Assembly: GCA_026874595.1 (NCBI GenBank)
Contig: CM049306.1
Coordinates: 24,295,519-24,359,518 of the forward strand
Length of the DNA: 64,000 bases
Reading direction: 5' to 3'
Source of the DNA: Sipunculus nudus
Taxonomy: Eukaryota; Annelida; Sipuncula; Golfingiida; Sipunculidae
The notes beneath the pieces were generated by a model. That model saw nothing but the letters and a program-made list of their open reading frames with translations. It did no database searches and was not told the DNA's origin. A program made the position numbers and the translations under genes. Positions 45,421 through 59,799 of the stretch are shown in pieces (within the stretch, counting starts at the first letter, position 1; every line of letters starts with the position of its first letter).

Positions 45421-48400
45421 AATATACAATTTTTAAATGTAAATATAAAATTGAAATTTAAACATGGGGAAAGCCGGGGAGTCGTTTATATGATATGTGT
45501 ATGTGTGAAGTACTGATGGTCCTTGCCTAAACTGGCTAAAGCCTCACTGGATTCAAGATAAATAGAAAATGTAGAGCTTTAAAAAGTTGGACTGTAAACA
45601 ATAAATGATTTTCTTTTTTTTTTTTTTTTGCTAAATAATTGAAAATTGGCCCGTATAAGACATCCTTCGTATCAGAATAAAAAGAGCAATCTCAATATGG
45701 TTGACAAGAATTTTAGTTTGAAGATTATGCAGTTACAGTATAGAGATATTTGATGCCGGTGAAGAATTTTGGAATAGCACTTAAAAGTTGACTATAATCC
45801 TGTCACGTGTGGTATGACGAAGGACAGATCACCTTGACAACAACACCTATATGAATTTTTTTTCTAATATTGTGCTTATTTTTATAAATAAAAAAAGACT
45901 TCATGTTCATATGCGAATTACAACAATGGAACCAAAAGCATATTAAATTTAGATGTTCTAAACTTCTAAGCTTGCAATGACCAGACACTTGTCAAGCCGG
46001 ATCCAAAAAAGGGTGCAAACCCATCCCACCCCTTTAAAAAAATCGTTTTTTTTCAGCAGTGCTCAAAAAAAGAATAAAATATATTCATTTCAGTTTGACC
46101 ATAAAATTACGATTAAAGTACCTGTTCGTGTATTGACTAACTTGTAATAAAACTTGTAATAAAAATTTTTCTATTTAACGGTTCGAGTATAGATTTGGCA
46201 AAGGAAAAGCGCCCCTAGCAAAATGTTTATCTTTGTCGGTCAGCCTACTATTTATTATTTATCTTGTTTATTGTGTTTTGTTAAAACATTATTGCATTAA
46301 CACGAAAAGAAATTAAAAATTGCTGCATTGAGCCAATTTATTATTAGAACTCTAGTCAAGGACCACTGTGGAAATAAGGTTTGTGTTTTAAACTTGTTAG
46401 TGTTATCCTTGGATATGTCAAGATACTTTATCTTACGATGAGTGTTCTATGAATGCTATGACCTTAAATTATAGGGTAAATGATACGCTGGATGTGTCAT
46501 CATGGAAAAAAATCAAATTTTACATGTTTTGTATATATTCTAGTTACCCCCCCCCCCCCCCCCCCGACAAATTGTAACCTTATCACATTAGGTAAATGAG
46601 TTCTGGCGGATACTGTATACTAATTACTAGCAAAGTGGCGATAGTCCCTTTCGTCCATACTCACATGTATTAACGGGCTTGCGGCTGCCCAAGCCAGTCT
46701 TTTTTCCCCTTCATTTACACGAGAAGTCAAATTGGCGATATCCGAAATTTGACAAATGCCTAGACATCATACAATACGTATGGCATTTACTATTTGGACA
46801 TTAAATTCTCAGTAGAAAGAATTTTGTGACTCTATAACGCAGTCTTTTACAGCCGCTGTTCCTTTCATTTGTGCCCGTAATGTGGTTTAAGTACTTCTGT
46901 ACACATCATTTCCTAATGCCATCATCATAAAAAAAATAAGTACCAAAAATGATTGAATGCCTGAGGAGTTGATTTCAACACCTGGCTGTAACTGTCAATT
47001 CAGTGTTCACGTTTGATGGAAAGGTAATACTTCAAATGTACCGTTATATAAACACCAGTATTTACCATGCCATATATGCTGCATATCACGTATCTGTGAA
47101 CACTACCGTTGAAAGCTCTTGTTCACATAGCATTACACCGCTTATGTAAGGTTTTACTTGTTCTTTTGTTTATATTTGATAGGTATAGGTGCCGTGCCAG
47201 TGTTGCTGGGCACGGTATATGATCTATTCCTGCCTGTTACCTAAGATTCATTTCTACAAATGTTTAGCCCTCAGTCTTGAGATAATACATGCGTCACCTA
47301 TCATAGATCAGGCTTGGTTCGCTACCGTTGACAGATAAAAACTACTCCGTCAAAGATGTAAATCTGCCTTACGGTATTCTAGGCAGGACCGGATATTTGA
47401 TACCTGCTTAAGTAGACAGGATCATAGGATAGGTCAAGTGGCATGGTCACCAGTAAGGCTGATCGGTGTGTATATATGTGTGTGCATGTGTGTGTGTGCG
47501 TGAGAGCCCTATTGCGTGTGTTTGTGTGTATATATGTGTGTAATTGTTCATATGTGTTAATATTTATAGTATTTACAAATTTACAGGACAGAGCAAAAGG
47601 AAATGTATGTATATATCTATATCAGTATGTATATCTAATTACTTATAATGTGTATGTATGTATGTGTGTGCGCGGTGGCATAATCATGCAAACTATTTAT
47701 TTAAAAAAAAAAGAGTTTTATCATAAATGGTATTGGCTGATTCATATGCCTTTCATTAAATAACTAAATGAAAAAAATCAGAAAATACCACATCTTGCAA
47801 GATAGTCAAAATTCCACAGAAACTACTGGGACGCTAAAACCTTGACTTAGTATGCAGTAAATACCAACAAATACAGACACACATCATTTTAACACTTGGT
47901 TTTAATTTTAGATATATGAAAATATCAGTTCTTGTGAAGCACATGTAAAGATGAATGTAAATTTGCACAAAAGATATTTTAATCGTTCTCCGTCCCACAC
48001 TCTGAACCGCATTCATCGGGCGTGCACACATGTACAGTATGAAAATCAATACAAATGTGTACATGCACACGGACTTCTGTTTGTATCCAATAATGTGATA
48101 TTAGCGGGCATTCAGCGTACGAAGACGGCTCGATTAAATATTTTGAGCATTTATGGCAAGGCAATGCTATCGAGCTGAGTATGTAAACATGGCTGTTTAT
48201 ATATACATGGGTTTTCTTTGACAGGCAGCATGTTCTAGTCTAAGGGATTGCTCCTATAAACCTGACAATACAACCACGCGGTCACGGGAAGCATTAGGTC
48301 TTAAAGGCCTTTTGTTAAAGGTTCCAACAGTCGGAGGCTTGGAAGAAAAGCAACAGGTCCTAAACCCGACAATATTCAATTATTCGGTTACTTGCCAATG

Positions 48401-49272
48401 CAACATTACCAATAATGTGTCAAGCGTAGCTGTATATTGAAGAATCGGAATCTTTGCAAGATCTGTCGCGGGGGTTTGAATCAAAATAGATACCGGCGCA
48501 GATGGCGTCTTCGCCGTGCACTTCTGGTGGCCGTAGGCGCCTCGCTATTGATCTATAAAGAGAGGTTTTTGCTACTTATTGCCGTACACAACTACAGGAC
48601 GCCGGCCGTTTCTGTCACACATGGTTTGGTCCGCTAATCCTGGCGGCCAGGCGCTCTCTGAAGTCACCACCAAGGATCACTATACCGTATCTGACCCTTT
48701 GCAACGTCCAGGGTAGCCAATTACAAAGTTAAGCGGCTTTGTCACTAAGCAGAAAGTCGGCCCGCTACCTTGATGGCAGCCCGGAAACAAGGACCAAACA
48801 TACGATATATGGGCCCGTCAAGGGGACACTTGTGTTTTCTGTCACCATAACCGGGACTATACATATATCACCTCCACTTATCCAAGGTATAAGCCGTACG
48901 GACTTGAGAACACGAAGGTATATATCACATTTGTGGATGGTTGACATAACTTTGAGGAAGTTATGGCTTGATTGTTATAAATGTTTTACAAATAACGTTT
49001 AAACATTCATGCAGAGCGTGGTTTGTTATTATACGCACCTACGCACTGCATTAGTTATTATTAATATGGTCTGATCGTAGGTTTGCGAGTCGATCTGATG
49101 TGCGGTCTGTGTACACCTATAATCGTATACAATATTTAATAAGGCGAAGGTGGTGTGTGCAACCTATCTGATCCACGTTGAACGAGAAGGAAGATTGGAT
49201 TATCTGCTCTACATAAACGATGCAACAGTAATCACAGGGATACAATCAGTCGGCGACGTTAATGACGTCACG
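43297..49272. other. Unassigned intergenic sequence
   Basis: AT-rich, with poly-C tracts, an AT-only patch at 45290-45450 and TG/TA-rich stretches near 47470-47670. No coding exon, RNA gene or element could be supported. Confidence 0.4.
46546..46565. repeat. Poly-C tract
   Basis: About 20 C in a row. A comparable run lies at 43997-44011. Confidence 0.9.
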
Positions 49273-49381
49273 ATGACGGACCGGTCTTTTCTGCCTCCTA
49301 TCTCAGCCAACGGAGATGTGCGGTCTAGGTCATCCAGCCGGAGCAGTACGCCCGTCCCTAGCGCCCGCTCCACATCCCGCA
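49273..49381 (+). CDS. Unidentified gene 3: alternative first coding exon A
   Basis: The ATG has A at -3 and the exon ends at CGCA|GTAAGT in phase 1. It encodes MTDRSFLPPISANGDV followed by an Arg/Ser run (RSRSSSRSSTPVP). The Ser/Arg/Pro-rich sequence looks disordered, as in N-termini of many signalling or membrane proteins, and gives no family. The frame stays open upstream to 49150 without another ATG. Its phase matches the shared exon at 58977. Confidence 0.5.
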
Positions 49382-49595
49382 GTAAGTATACAACACGCAT
49401 ACATCAAAACACAAACATCAACACACCCTCACCAACACACATACATCATCTCTTAATATATGGGGTTAGAAAAAAATAGTGGTGTATAAATGTTAGTTCA
49501 ATTCAGGTGTGTATTCACAATGCTATACCTACCGTGAATAAAAAACAAATCTACTTCAGGTATCCTTTAATTAAACATAGGTAAAACATGATGGC

Positions 49596-49672
49596 TTTTT
49601 ACTAGACCCAGTTGTAGCTCTGTTGTAAACACACACTTTTTTAAACAGAGCCACAACTGGGTCTAGCTTTTT
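49596..49672. repeat. Hairpin: ~29-bp inverted repeat, 19-base loop
   Basis: Left arm TACTAGACCCAGTTGTAGCT and onward (49596-49624) pairs with 49644-49672, with about two mismatches. Size and shape would fit either a tiny MITE or a small-RNA precursor. No known miRNA was recognised. Confidence 0.75.
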
Positions 49673-50586
49673 ACATGTGCATATTTATGAGTAATCTCTC
49701 ATGAGTAATTAGTATTAATGTTATTCATTTACTTTGTACGGTTTTCATTTACTTTTTACGGTGAGAGGAAGACAGTGTGACCAACATGGGGCTTTGCTGG
49801 TTTTGTTCTCCTTTCGGCCCGAGTATAGAATCCGGTCTCCATTTCCAAGATGGGTCTAAACTGACTGGACCGTCTCGTATAAGTATCAATCAACATAAGC
49901 CGTGCCTGATGATATGATATAGACATGTCTCTTACTTCTCCATGATCCATTACATATATCCTAAACATCATTACGTCCGTCCGTATAAACCCATAACCTC
50001 GTCCATGAAGACCGGATTCCATATACGCTCCCTTCTTTCTATGCCAAAATACGTTTGGTGTCTTGAATCTGAAATTACTATATATAGATAACAGATATAA
50101 ACGTTTAGTAAAATTGTTTGGATGATCAGGCCAAGATTACCTTTAGCTGAGTTCTGAAACATTTCAGTTGAACTGGTAGTACACACATTTGTAAACTGTT
50201 TCTCGTATTGATCAATACAGTTTTAGAAATTTTAATTTCTTTGCACCCATAACTAAGTATACATAATAAGACCGCGTAAAATAAAATCTATTAAAGATAT
50301 TAATAAATCAAAATATATGATGACTATAGAAGGAATCAAGTCTGAAAGCCCGGACATGAATCAACACACATAAGTATACACCTAGACAATATTACCACAC
50401 AGAGTATCTAGTTTCTTATATAGTTTTAATATATAATAAATAGTTAATATATTCACAAGGCAAACACAGCATCTGGAGTGTATTGAGGTCACAAAGGTCC
50501 CAGTAAATCTAGACTGTGCTAATGTCGTAATGAACTCCAAATTTTGTATTCATACGGCGCGGGTTAAACGACTAGCACTTGCATAT

Positions 50587-50589
50587 ATG

Positions 50590-50633
<44 letters not shown>
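50587..50633. repeat. (TA)n microsatellite
   Basis: About 45 bp of TA. Confidence 0.93.
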
Positions 50634-50637
<4 letters not shown>

Positions 50638-51344
50638 CATTATCACTCAAGCTTAAAAAATAAAAATTGTATGGTATTTCCATCTTTAAATGAAACCAGT
50701 ATGATGGATACTGGTTTCAGTTTTGGCACCAGTCTTTTTGTGGATCTCCATAAAGTTGTATTAACGCGACGGAGTTAGTCTGTATCAAGTAACACAACAT
50801 TCTGCGGCACGTGAGATAATCCTGTTAGTTAACAGCATGGTTTTTAATATGAAAAGCTGGTCATAAACCCAAGCATTAAATTCTACCGGGCTAAAGTAGC
50901 AATAGCTACCTGGTTCAAGGCGAAGCTTAACCGGAGTGCAAGCCGATTATGACGATATGATTATGTAATATTCCTATTTTGTTGAATACCAAATCTCACC
51001 AGGGGTGGTAATTCCAAGCACGGATAATCTTATTTATTTCAGCCGCTTGCTATTTTGTTATGCATTGTTATTTGTATGTAAGTGAAACGAGGGGATTTAA
51101 TCATCCACATGAAAAGGTTACACATGTCAGATATTCTCAATAAAATTAGATATATATAATCGAACATTAAAGTCGTTTATCCATTAATTTAAAAAAAGGC
51201 AAACCGGACTCTATACCATTTAGCAGAATGTTGTATTTGGTATAGAGTTATGGATGAGATAGATCTAATATATATATGTAACAGAAATATCTGATGTATG
51301 CAGATAATACATGGATAAAATGTTCAGACTTGTACAGCTATGAA

Positions 51345-51545
51345 ATTGTACTTTTCCGCATTTGTGGCTATGGATTGTACAAAAGTACAAGCAGATATAG
51401 TTATTGAACTGGAATTGTACTTTTCCGCAGGTGTATATTTATGGATTGTACTTTTCCGCAGGTCTAGTTACGGAATGCATCCTATTCCAAAGTGTAGTTA
51501 TGGCATTATACTTTCCGCAGGCGTTGTTCCATTCCAATGTGTTTT
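51345..51545. repeat. Short degenerate tandem repeat
   Basis: Four to five loose copies contain TTGTACTTTTCCGCAGGTG and ATGGATTGTAC. Confidence 0.6.
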
Positions 51546-53625
51546 TCTTTATACCACATCTAGTGTATAGTTAGGTCATGTTATATAGGTGCAGGATAAA
51601 ATGACCAAACCTGGTACAAATAAAAAAGTTTAGAAAATGATAAAATTTCGATCAACTGATCAAAATTCGTTCGTTTGATCAAAATTCGTTATAATCATCC
51701 AAATTTGTTTTTATGATTATATATGGCTTGGTCAAATATTGAAATCCATACAATTGGTCAAAGCTGGTTCATACATAAAAAACAGAGGCAACAAATTAAT
51801 TCATCCGCCCAAGATACAGAACTAGGGGCCGCCATTTAATAATGACCAAAATCACTGAGATGAATACACGTATTTGATTGATTAATTAGTATCATGCTTA
51901 TTGAAGATTAAATTCACTTATGGTAATGTGTATTCGTGTGGGATGCACGGCATATAGTTAAGTTACTTTAACCAAACCGCACGCCCCGGACAATAAATCA
52001 GTTAAGCATATTGATTTATCTGTGAACCGTAACAAGACAGTCCAAATGTCATGTGGGATTAGACATAAGGTAATTAAACAAATATTCCCATAGACTCTGA
52101 ATGAAAGTACTATGACAGCCTATTTGCTGAGGAATGGTATTTGCAATTAATTAAAAACGGTAGAATGTAACTGACCTAAGCACTATTCTCATATGATCTC
52201 CCAAGTTTTAACTTGCGATTTTGTACAGAAGTCTTTCGTCGGTAGATTCCGTAAAAAAAAACCACCTATTCAGTATGGTGTCTCATTTATAAAGAAAAAC
52301 ACTGGAAAGTTGTAGATTCTCATTGCCCTCTATACCATCTGTTTCCAAAACATTCAGACAGCAGCCGAAGGTTCCCTGTTGAACAGATGAATTTCCCTCG
52401 ACCAATTTAAGACTAAAAGAATTCCCTCTCATCAGGGGCTACTTAAATGGGCCCCAATCACTTATCTGACCTTTATAAACTAAAGGTAATCCCTTGGAGC
52501 TGTTATAAAAATAGGCCAGAAAACGTGGACTTCACCGCACACAGGCTGCTTGTTTTGTTTATATCAACGAGTGTATAATATGTTGGGGCCGGCCAAAATA
52601 ATCAAAACAATTTCAACAAGGGCATCTGTTTGCAATGCAAGTCAAATAAGCCAGGGCTTTGAAAATTGGCATTTTGCAACAAGTGACTTTTCTCCCTCCG
52701 CATATATGCAACCAACCTTAGGTTACATGTTTCTCCCGTTTGTCAACATTGTTGTGTTTACAAATATGTTGTTGATAAAAACAGTACATTGATTGCAGTA
52801 TTAAAAATAATATTTCTTTTCTGTAACGTTGTTTACCAAAATTCCTTCTTATTTTTTAAGATATAAAGAGTACCTGAACTGTTTAAAACTACCAGGTGCG
52901 CTTTCGTTAAAAAATATATATGACCCCATGATAGGTTTGGTCAATTAAAGCCTAGAAAACTGAGTCCCACTTGTTAGATGCTACCTAAATTGCCAATAAA
53001 ACACTGTATGATTTGTTGGTCTGAGGCTCCTCAGTATAACAACAGGCACGTTGTTGCCTGGTTTCCTCATGGCTGTCATCCAACACAAAATCACAAGGTA
53101 TATACACATAGTACAGTAAACAAACGTTACACATTGATGAAACACAGAGCAATTAACTGTTGACACACACAGCACTGACTGGCTTCCAATAAGTGTGACA
53201 AGTTTTTTTTTCTTCTTCCCAAAGCGGTTAAGTTGACCTGCAATTCGCTATACTGACTTGTTATTTGTTAGTTGATCGGATCCATATGGATATAGTTCAG
53301 TCTGCTTGTGTCCTTGCCCGGCCCGTTAGAGTAACGAATCCCAGTCGCAACAAGTGAGAAAACATATTGATCACAAGTCTTTTGCCGTTAGCGGTGGGTT
53401 TGTATTCAGTTCCTCCGAAGTAAGGTGTGTATTTTGCGTGTTCTTCTCGGGAGCTCGTTTGACGGACGTGACAATGGTCGTAAGTTCATCTCCATTGTGG
53501 TAGTCACATCTCATGTTATCAATCAGAAGGACAATTCACAAAATTTGGGTCAAATGGAAATATTGAAACTGGAGGAACGAAGTGAAAACACTGGAGGATA
53601 TTGACACGTCGGGCGTTACAACAAA

Positions 53626-53644
53626 ATGGCACTAGCACGTCTGG
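53626..53644 (+). CDS. Unidentified gene 3: alternative first coding exon B
   Basis: ATGGCACTAGCACGTCTGG is followed by GTAAGT. The start context is good (A at -3, G at +4). Seven codons (MALARL plus a split codon) end in phase 1, the same phase as exon A, so it can also splice to 58977 and would replace the Arg/Ser-rich N-terminus. A TATAAAAATAGG box lies 1.1 kb upstream (52505). Confidence 0.4.
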
Positions 53645-54417
53645 GTAAGTTACAGTCTTCACAAAGTTACCAAAGGAAATTGCCCTTAACCAAACTCCGT
53701 GGGGTGAAATAAATGTAACCTTTGGGTGTCACAGGCTTTATTGCAATCTGTGCCCAATCCCACGTTCGACTTGAATGGTACACTGGTTTACAGCATGATT
53801 AACAGTTAGTCACAAAACCAGGGGAAGGGAACATATAGGCCGCCAGAATGGATGGCAGAGAAGGAAGGCTGCTCCGGTCCATTTCTGTTTTAACATCATT
53901 ACATCCCGAATCAACCGATAAGTTTCCAGTGGACAGTTTGCGTTTACAATATTTTGATGTCAGTGGGTCGTTAGTACAAACTGAATATTGATGCAGATGG
54001 TTTTAAATTTGGGCAACTTTCACTCAGATTTCCTGGGCTTGTTTAGCATCCCAGTCTGCCCCTGCTTCATCACGCGCTTTTCTTATCTTAGAAGAATGTT
54101 GAATGCCTAATGTTTGATAATAGTTATATAATTTATATGGTCTTGGTCATGGCATGTACAATCGCTCGGTGTTTTTATTGTTAACCGTTATAGAAGTTAA
54201 ATGTGTAAAAATTAAAAAATAAATAAAAGAGAGCATTCAAGATATATTAAAAACTGCCTGACAATGCATTTTATATGCAATTTTTACTTCACCATGCCAA
54301 CAGAAAAGACATCTAAAGAGTGTGAATGCGAAATCCTAGATTTAGCCATATATGCTTATTTATGTTAATCAGTATCTAAATTTCATGACGTGCTGCCTTG
54401 AATACCAATACACGCGT

Positions 54418-54419
<2 letters not shown>

Positions 54420-54468
<49 letters not shown>
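54420..54468. repeat. (TA)n microsatellite
   Basis: About 48 bp of TA. Confidence 0.93.
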
Positions 54469-54472
<4 letters not shown>

Positions 54473-55619
54473 TTGTCCTGAAATACAAATAATATTATAT
54501 CCGGAAATCCAGAGAACCATTCGCACTACTACAGGACATGGGGAGGTGTGTGCTTTCACAGAAGTCTGGGTAGCGGATTAGCACGTTAGCTGTATTACAT
54601 TTCTTAAGTCTATTGATATTATTCAGATGTGACCACTTAGGGTCTAAGGCCAAAGCATTCCATCGCAGCGTTATATTTGAGTTTGTGCGAATGCAATGTG
54701 CTCTGGTGGCCTGGCCGCTATAATGGAAAACGGATATTGAAATTTGATGCCTTTGCCGTCAGATCGTCTAATAATACCTATAATAGATCATGGAACGGCC
54801 TGGCCAGTTTAGTTTAAGGTCAATAAGCGTTTGCTTGACCACACATTTCATTGCTTCCCAGTATCCCACTCAACAGCTCGTCAAATAGTCAAACTGTAAT
54901 ACATAATACAGGTATGGGAAAGGTGTACTTGAACCTGTGTGATCTGCTATTCAAAATCGCTTGTATTGCTGACCAACAAGGGTGTCAGGGGTTAACAACA
55001 TGCAAATACATTCCTTCTATTATTGATTAACAAGCATTGTTTAGAATTTGTCGCTTATATTAGACACTATATTCAGATTATATTTGGATGATTTTACCTT
55101 TGAATGTATCTTTTGATTATCCTACCATAATTTTCGGAAGGGGGCGCGGTCATCCCAGAGCGTTTCTCCGTATTCTGCTCGAAATATATGCGTGTATTAC
55201 CAAGGTCTCTCCGCAGATTGCTCTTGCCTTGAGACTGTTTTCGGAGACCTCCGTGCCCTAATAAAACCCTGATCTCGTAAAAAATAAAGAATATACTCCA
55301 GGGAAGTGTAACTTCAGAGAAAAATATATTTTGGGATAGTCTGCGCAATGAATTGCCGGTAAAATGGGACCGTTACTTATATAACCTTGATGATGAAGAA
55401 TTTTTCCTCTCTTAACTCGGTAAAGATTTAGATATTGATGATCCAGACTCTTACTGGGAGCATCATTTCATGTATTTACACCATGCAGCGAATTTTACCT
55501 GGAGGCTTCAGCCATATATAATATCCTCTTTGACAACTCAAATTCACTTATGCGGAACTTACTATTGCCATATGGGTAACAAGAAGAGTCATATATAATA
55601 AAGGTGACAGATTGTGTTG

Positions 55620-55813
55620 AATAAATACGGTGGTTAATCAAACACATCATGTAAAAAACGACTCATCCTTGGTTTTTGGTTGAATATTTGTAATTTCTCC
55701 TTGTTATAATTATGGACTATTTGCATTTTCTTGTATTTGATTATGTAATATGATATGATGTATGAATATCTTCATTTTATGGAGGAAATAAAGACCATCA
55801 TCATCATCATCAT
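55620..55813 (+). mobile_element. Possible non-LTR retroelement 3' end
   Basis: AT-rich sequence ends in AATAAA (55787) followed by (ATC)n, a tail arrangement common at LINE 3' ends. No reverse transcriptase was recognised upstream. Confidence 0.3.
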
Positions 55814-55854
55814 ACAACACGTGCCAACTTTTCTTTTCGGTATTGAGTCACTCA

Positions 55855-56420
55855 GCCTGTAGCACTGTGATTTTTTATCAGAGCCGAGAGATGAAGATTG
55901 CAGTACTGTGAATGTTTTATCGGAGCGGTATGTTTTAGTTTGATTTTGTGATTTTTATCTGAGCCGAGTAAGGTAGACTGACACCTGTGTGATTTTTATC
56001 AGATTAAAGTGACTTTGATTGTGAAACTTTGATTTTTTAAAAGTCGCCTGAATTAAATTGAAGAGCTGTCATTCTTATCTATGTCGAGTGACTCCGATTG
56101 ACGCCGACTGAGACTGGACTTCTGTGATTTTTATCATTCCCAAAAAATCAGCCCCGAAAGTCTCGAATAAAACGGGAGGAATAAAGAAACAGGAAGAATA
56201 AAAATACACGGACGAATGTAACCAAATCCGTGAAATCTCTAACTTCTGCACGAGCCAAACGATTCAGATTGGAGTTCTATGATAATTATTTGAGCAAAAT
56301 GGCTCAGGTTGAAGTTCTGTAATTTGTCTGACCTGACTGACTCGGATCGTTAGACTTTGATTTTATCAGGGTTGGTTGACTTAAAGTAATGCTTTTTTCT
56401 TTTTATCAGGTCCGGCTGAA
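55855..56420. repeat. Degenerate ~58-bp tandem repeat
   Basis: About nine loose copies share TGTGATTTTTATCAGAGCCGAG and a GACT..GATTG segment, heavily decayed toward the right. Only the consensus core is given. Confidence 0.6.
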
Positions 56421-58481
56421 TATGATTCAACAGATTAAACTAGAAAAAAATCACGTGGTTCATCAAGAGTATTATAGTTATTTAAACTGTACATTAAGCT
56501 AGCTTCTGTTTTTCCGTGACTCATTCCACAGAATTATAGTAAGAACCATTAGAGCTTTCTAGCTTACTGTCCTTCAAGAATAACATGGCAATTATTTGTA
56601 TTGCACAGCCAAGTCCGTGGTTTTGTGATTCTTTCAAGAGCTTAAGCGAGTCAGATTGACCTGGATTGACTACGAGAGCCACGGACGACAGTCACCCGAT
56701 TCATTATGACTTAGGTATATACTTGTCCGTCGTCCACTCAAGCGACCGGCTACGTTTGTGTTGCTTGCTATGCTACGGCTAAATGAACATGTATGAATTA
56801 TTATTGTTATAGTTATACAACTTGGTCACATTTTAGACCAAACTGTGCATAGTGACATCGGCCCCTTGCGGCAGGCAGACAGTTCAGGCTTCAATCCTGG
56901 CTCTCGAGAATGGAAACGAGGTTGTCAAGCAAAACAGCGGCGCAAAAGGCTTCGATCGCAGCTCTTTGGTTATAATACTATCTGCTTGCTGCAGCATGTG
57001 TGTTCTAGCGAATAACATTGTTATCTTGGAAACAGAAGCATTGATTGATTTGGAAACCACAGTTCTGTTGCGGCTGCAAGTAAAATTGCAAGCAACGATA
57101 GAAAGTATATACGTTTGAGTGACAAATAACATTTTCTGTAGACAGTGCCGAAAAAATTAGTATCTTCTTTGCTGATATAAGCTAGAAAACTTGGTCCATT
57201 TATCTTCACAAACAGTGATATGTTCCATCTTGGAAGCAGTGTCTGATGGGAAACTAAGTGAATAGTTATCAATCAGAGTTCGTATACGGAGGACCAAGGG
57301 AGACTTACTTTGTTCATAACAGAAATAGGAATTTTGTCACAGTCCTCGACACAAACAGTTTATGGGTACAACATCACACTAACCAAAATGTCTCTGGGAC
57401 ATAGGGAAGAAACCTTAATATATATCATCCAGGAGTTTACCGGTATGGTGTAAATCACACGGAGATATGGGTTCACCTTTCCGAGCTTCAACAAGAAGAG
57501 GAAAGTCCACACCTGTACTTGGAGGTCTCCTGTCCGGCAAGATTCCACGGTTATTCAGCCGACAGTCTTTCATAGAACAGGTCCTAGCTGGCCACTGTAT
57601 GTATCCTAAGTTCATTAACTCAATGTGTCCATAAGTGAGGATATTTTTATTATTTCAGTTTAGATCTTGAACATCTGTATGTATTTTATTATTGGGGAAG
57701 TTTACATCTAGTTGCAATTAGTTGAATTTGGACATACCGAAAAATGTTTATTTATAGATGGCAAGTCTCAATGAAAGATGAGCTAATTTTTCCTAGAATC
57801 ATTAGCTGATATGACGTACATATGCTACCGATACTTATAACGACCTAATATCAAAATACCCTTCAAGAAATGTGTCTGATTTTGTGTGTGACTAGAAGAT
57901 GCTGTTTCCTTAGCTTATATAATGATTTATTCCATGAGTCAGGGTTTCTGGATTGGATTACGAATACCGTTTCAATGAGTGAGCTCAGTGGTAATTATCC
58001 TGATTGACCCGGTTATATGTTTAGATAGCAACACTTTGAAACTATAACAACGATAAGTGCACATGCCGGAAGTTGGTCAGATTGTTATCCTAAACAAATA
58101 TTTATTTAATGTCGATTGTTGATCCCGGTGCGATGGGCCGGGCATGCTCGATCAACAAATTAGCACAGCAACCGCAAGAAAAAACTGACTATCGAATCTC
58201 AGGCAAACAAGTCTTTTTACCGCGATGATTACGAAGCTCAGGAGCTTAATCACGCACTGTTATGATTTGCTTTATTTCTGATAACGCAAATTATCACGCA
58301 AGCACATTTCTTTGACAAGCATAGAATATCGGGGAAACTTCCTGCCTTCCTATAGGAATAACGGTCCAGTTTTTAATAGCTTGAATATTTTCACCATCGA
58401 AACATTTATGAACACATCAGTCTTATATGTAAAAAGAAACGTGTGTTTTAAATATTTATAATATCTGTTAAGATCACCCCG

Positions 58482-58483
<2 letters not shown>

Positions 58484-58524
<41 letters not shown>
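58484..58524. repeat. (AT)n microsatellite
   Basis: About 40 bp of AT. Confidence 0.93.
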
Positions 58525-58527
<3 letters not shown>

Positions 58528-58976
58528 TCTTAGTACAGATGCTAAACAAATAAAAAATGAATAGAAGGATGTGTTAGCATGATATGAAAAACTGACATAG
58601 AACGTAAAGAACAACACTATCAATAGAATTAGAAAATATATTGTTGCAAGACTTTTTACACGTTTGTGTTTGAAGCATATCAGCAAGTGTCTATTCTTAT
58701 CAATTCATGGAGGACTATACAGTAAAATCTCGCCTGAGGACCAACCCTGTATTACTACCACCACGCAACCACTACCACAGTTTCCGGTCCCAGCAGAGGA
58801 TTTTACGACTTGTAGTAAAAGTATTACGCGCCACATTCGTTGTTCAATAAGGTTGTCGTGGTAGTGATGTTTAAGTGTAACCGTAAGTGAAATTAAGAGC
58901 AATTTGATTTGTATATGTCACGTCAGTACCAGAGTATAGTCTTCTTTTCATGTTCTAATGGATACATTTATTACAG

Positions 58977-59059
58977 ATCAATGTGCCATCCGAAGTCGGG
59001 GATCCAACAAAAATGGCCGCGTCCCCCGCCTGCCCTCCCTCCGTAGCCGATCCTCCCCG
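58977..59059 (+). CDS. Unidentified gene 3: shared exon 2
   Basis: Acceptor TTATTACAG and donor CCCCG|GTAAGT; 83 bp. In phase 1 it reads QCAIRSRGSNKNGRVPRLPS then LRSRSSP, continuing the Arg/Ser/Pro-rich character of exon A. It leaves phase 0 for the next exon. A second frame is also open, but only the phase-1 reading matches both first exons. Confidence 0.55.
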
Positions 59060-59756
59060 GTAAGTGAACCCATTCATCTCCGTCAGCCTCTGATTTACCA
59101 ACAAACGTGTAGGTGACAGAAAATCTGGACTAATGACTTCTTGATTAAAACCATTATGCCGAATGTTTACCATATTGTTATACGCATTGCTGCGTGTTCA
59201 TTGACCTGCTTACTCCACACATTTGAAAGAACTAAGTATGCTGGGTTTAATCACTTACGGATGTCTCGGAAGATTTTTTTCCAGGATACTTATCTCAACT
59301 CTATAATATCCTAAGGTTATCTGCATGATAGCATTAGGTTCTAGATATTTCGAATCGATTGAGTGTTATACTTCCATACGTAATCCAAGTATAATGTGGT
59401 TTAGGCGTAAATTGCGATATATATAATTTAACTCTTTGCTGCTCAGAAACCCACTCAGGACCACCTGAAACACGCACCCATAATTCCCTCGTATGGCTAC
59501 ATTTTTTAAAAACAGACATATTGCATACGTATTTCATTTCTTTAGACTTTCAGTCTCCCAAAGGAAGCCCTCTTTGTAGAAAAGGTAAAAATAAAATTGG
59601 TAGAGTAACCATGAAAGTAAGCGAGATTTTACCTGTGAGGAAAATATTGAGTATCATAATTTGTATGAAAACTTAGATTCAGTCTGAGCAGTAAAAGGCT
59701 TACATCATATCTTTTGGTCCTTTTCGAACATTCGATGGCTTAACATATGATGACTT

Positions 59757-59760
<4 letters not shown>

Positions 59761-59798
<38 letters not shown>
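59761..59798. repeat. (GA)n microsatellite
   Basis: About 38 bp of GA. Confidence 0.93.

Positions 59799-59799
<1 letters not shown>

Larger units (their letters stand above)
49673..58976. other. Gene 3 intron 1 (if exon A is used)
   Basis: Apart from the repeats and exon B listed separately, I see nothing coding. It includes a perfect 10-bp-arm hairpin GAAACCAGTA/TACTGGTTTC at 50694-50720. Confidence 0.4.
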
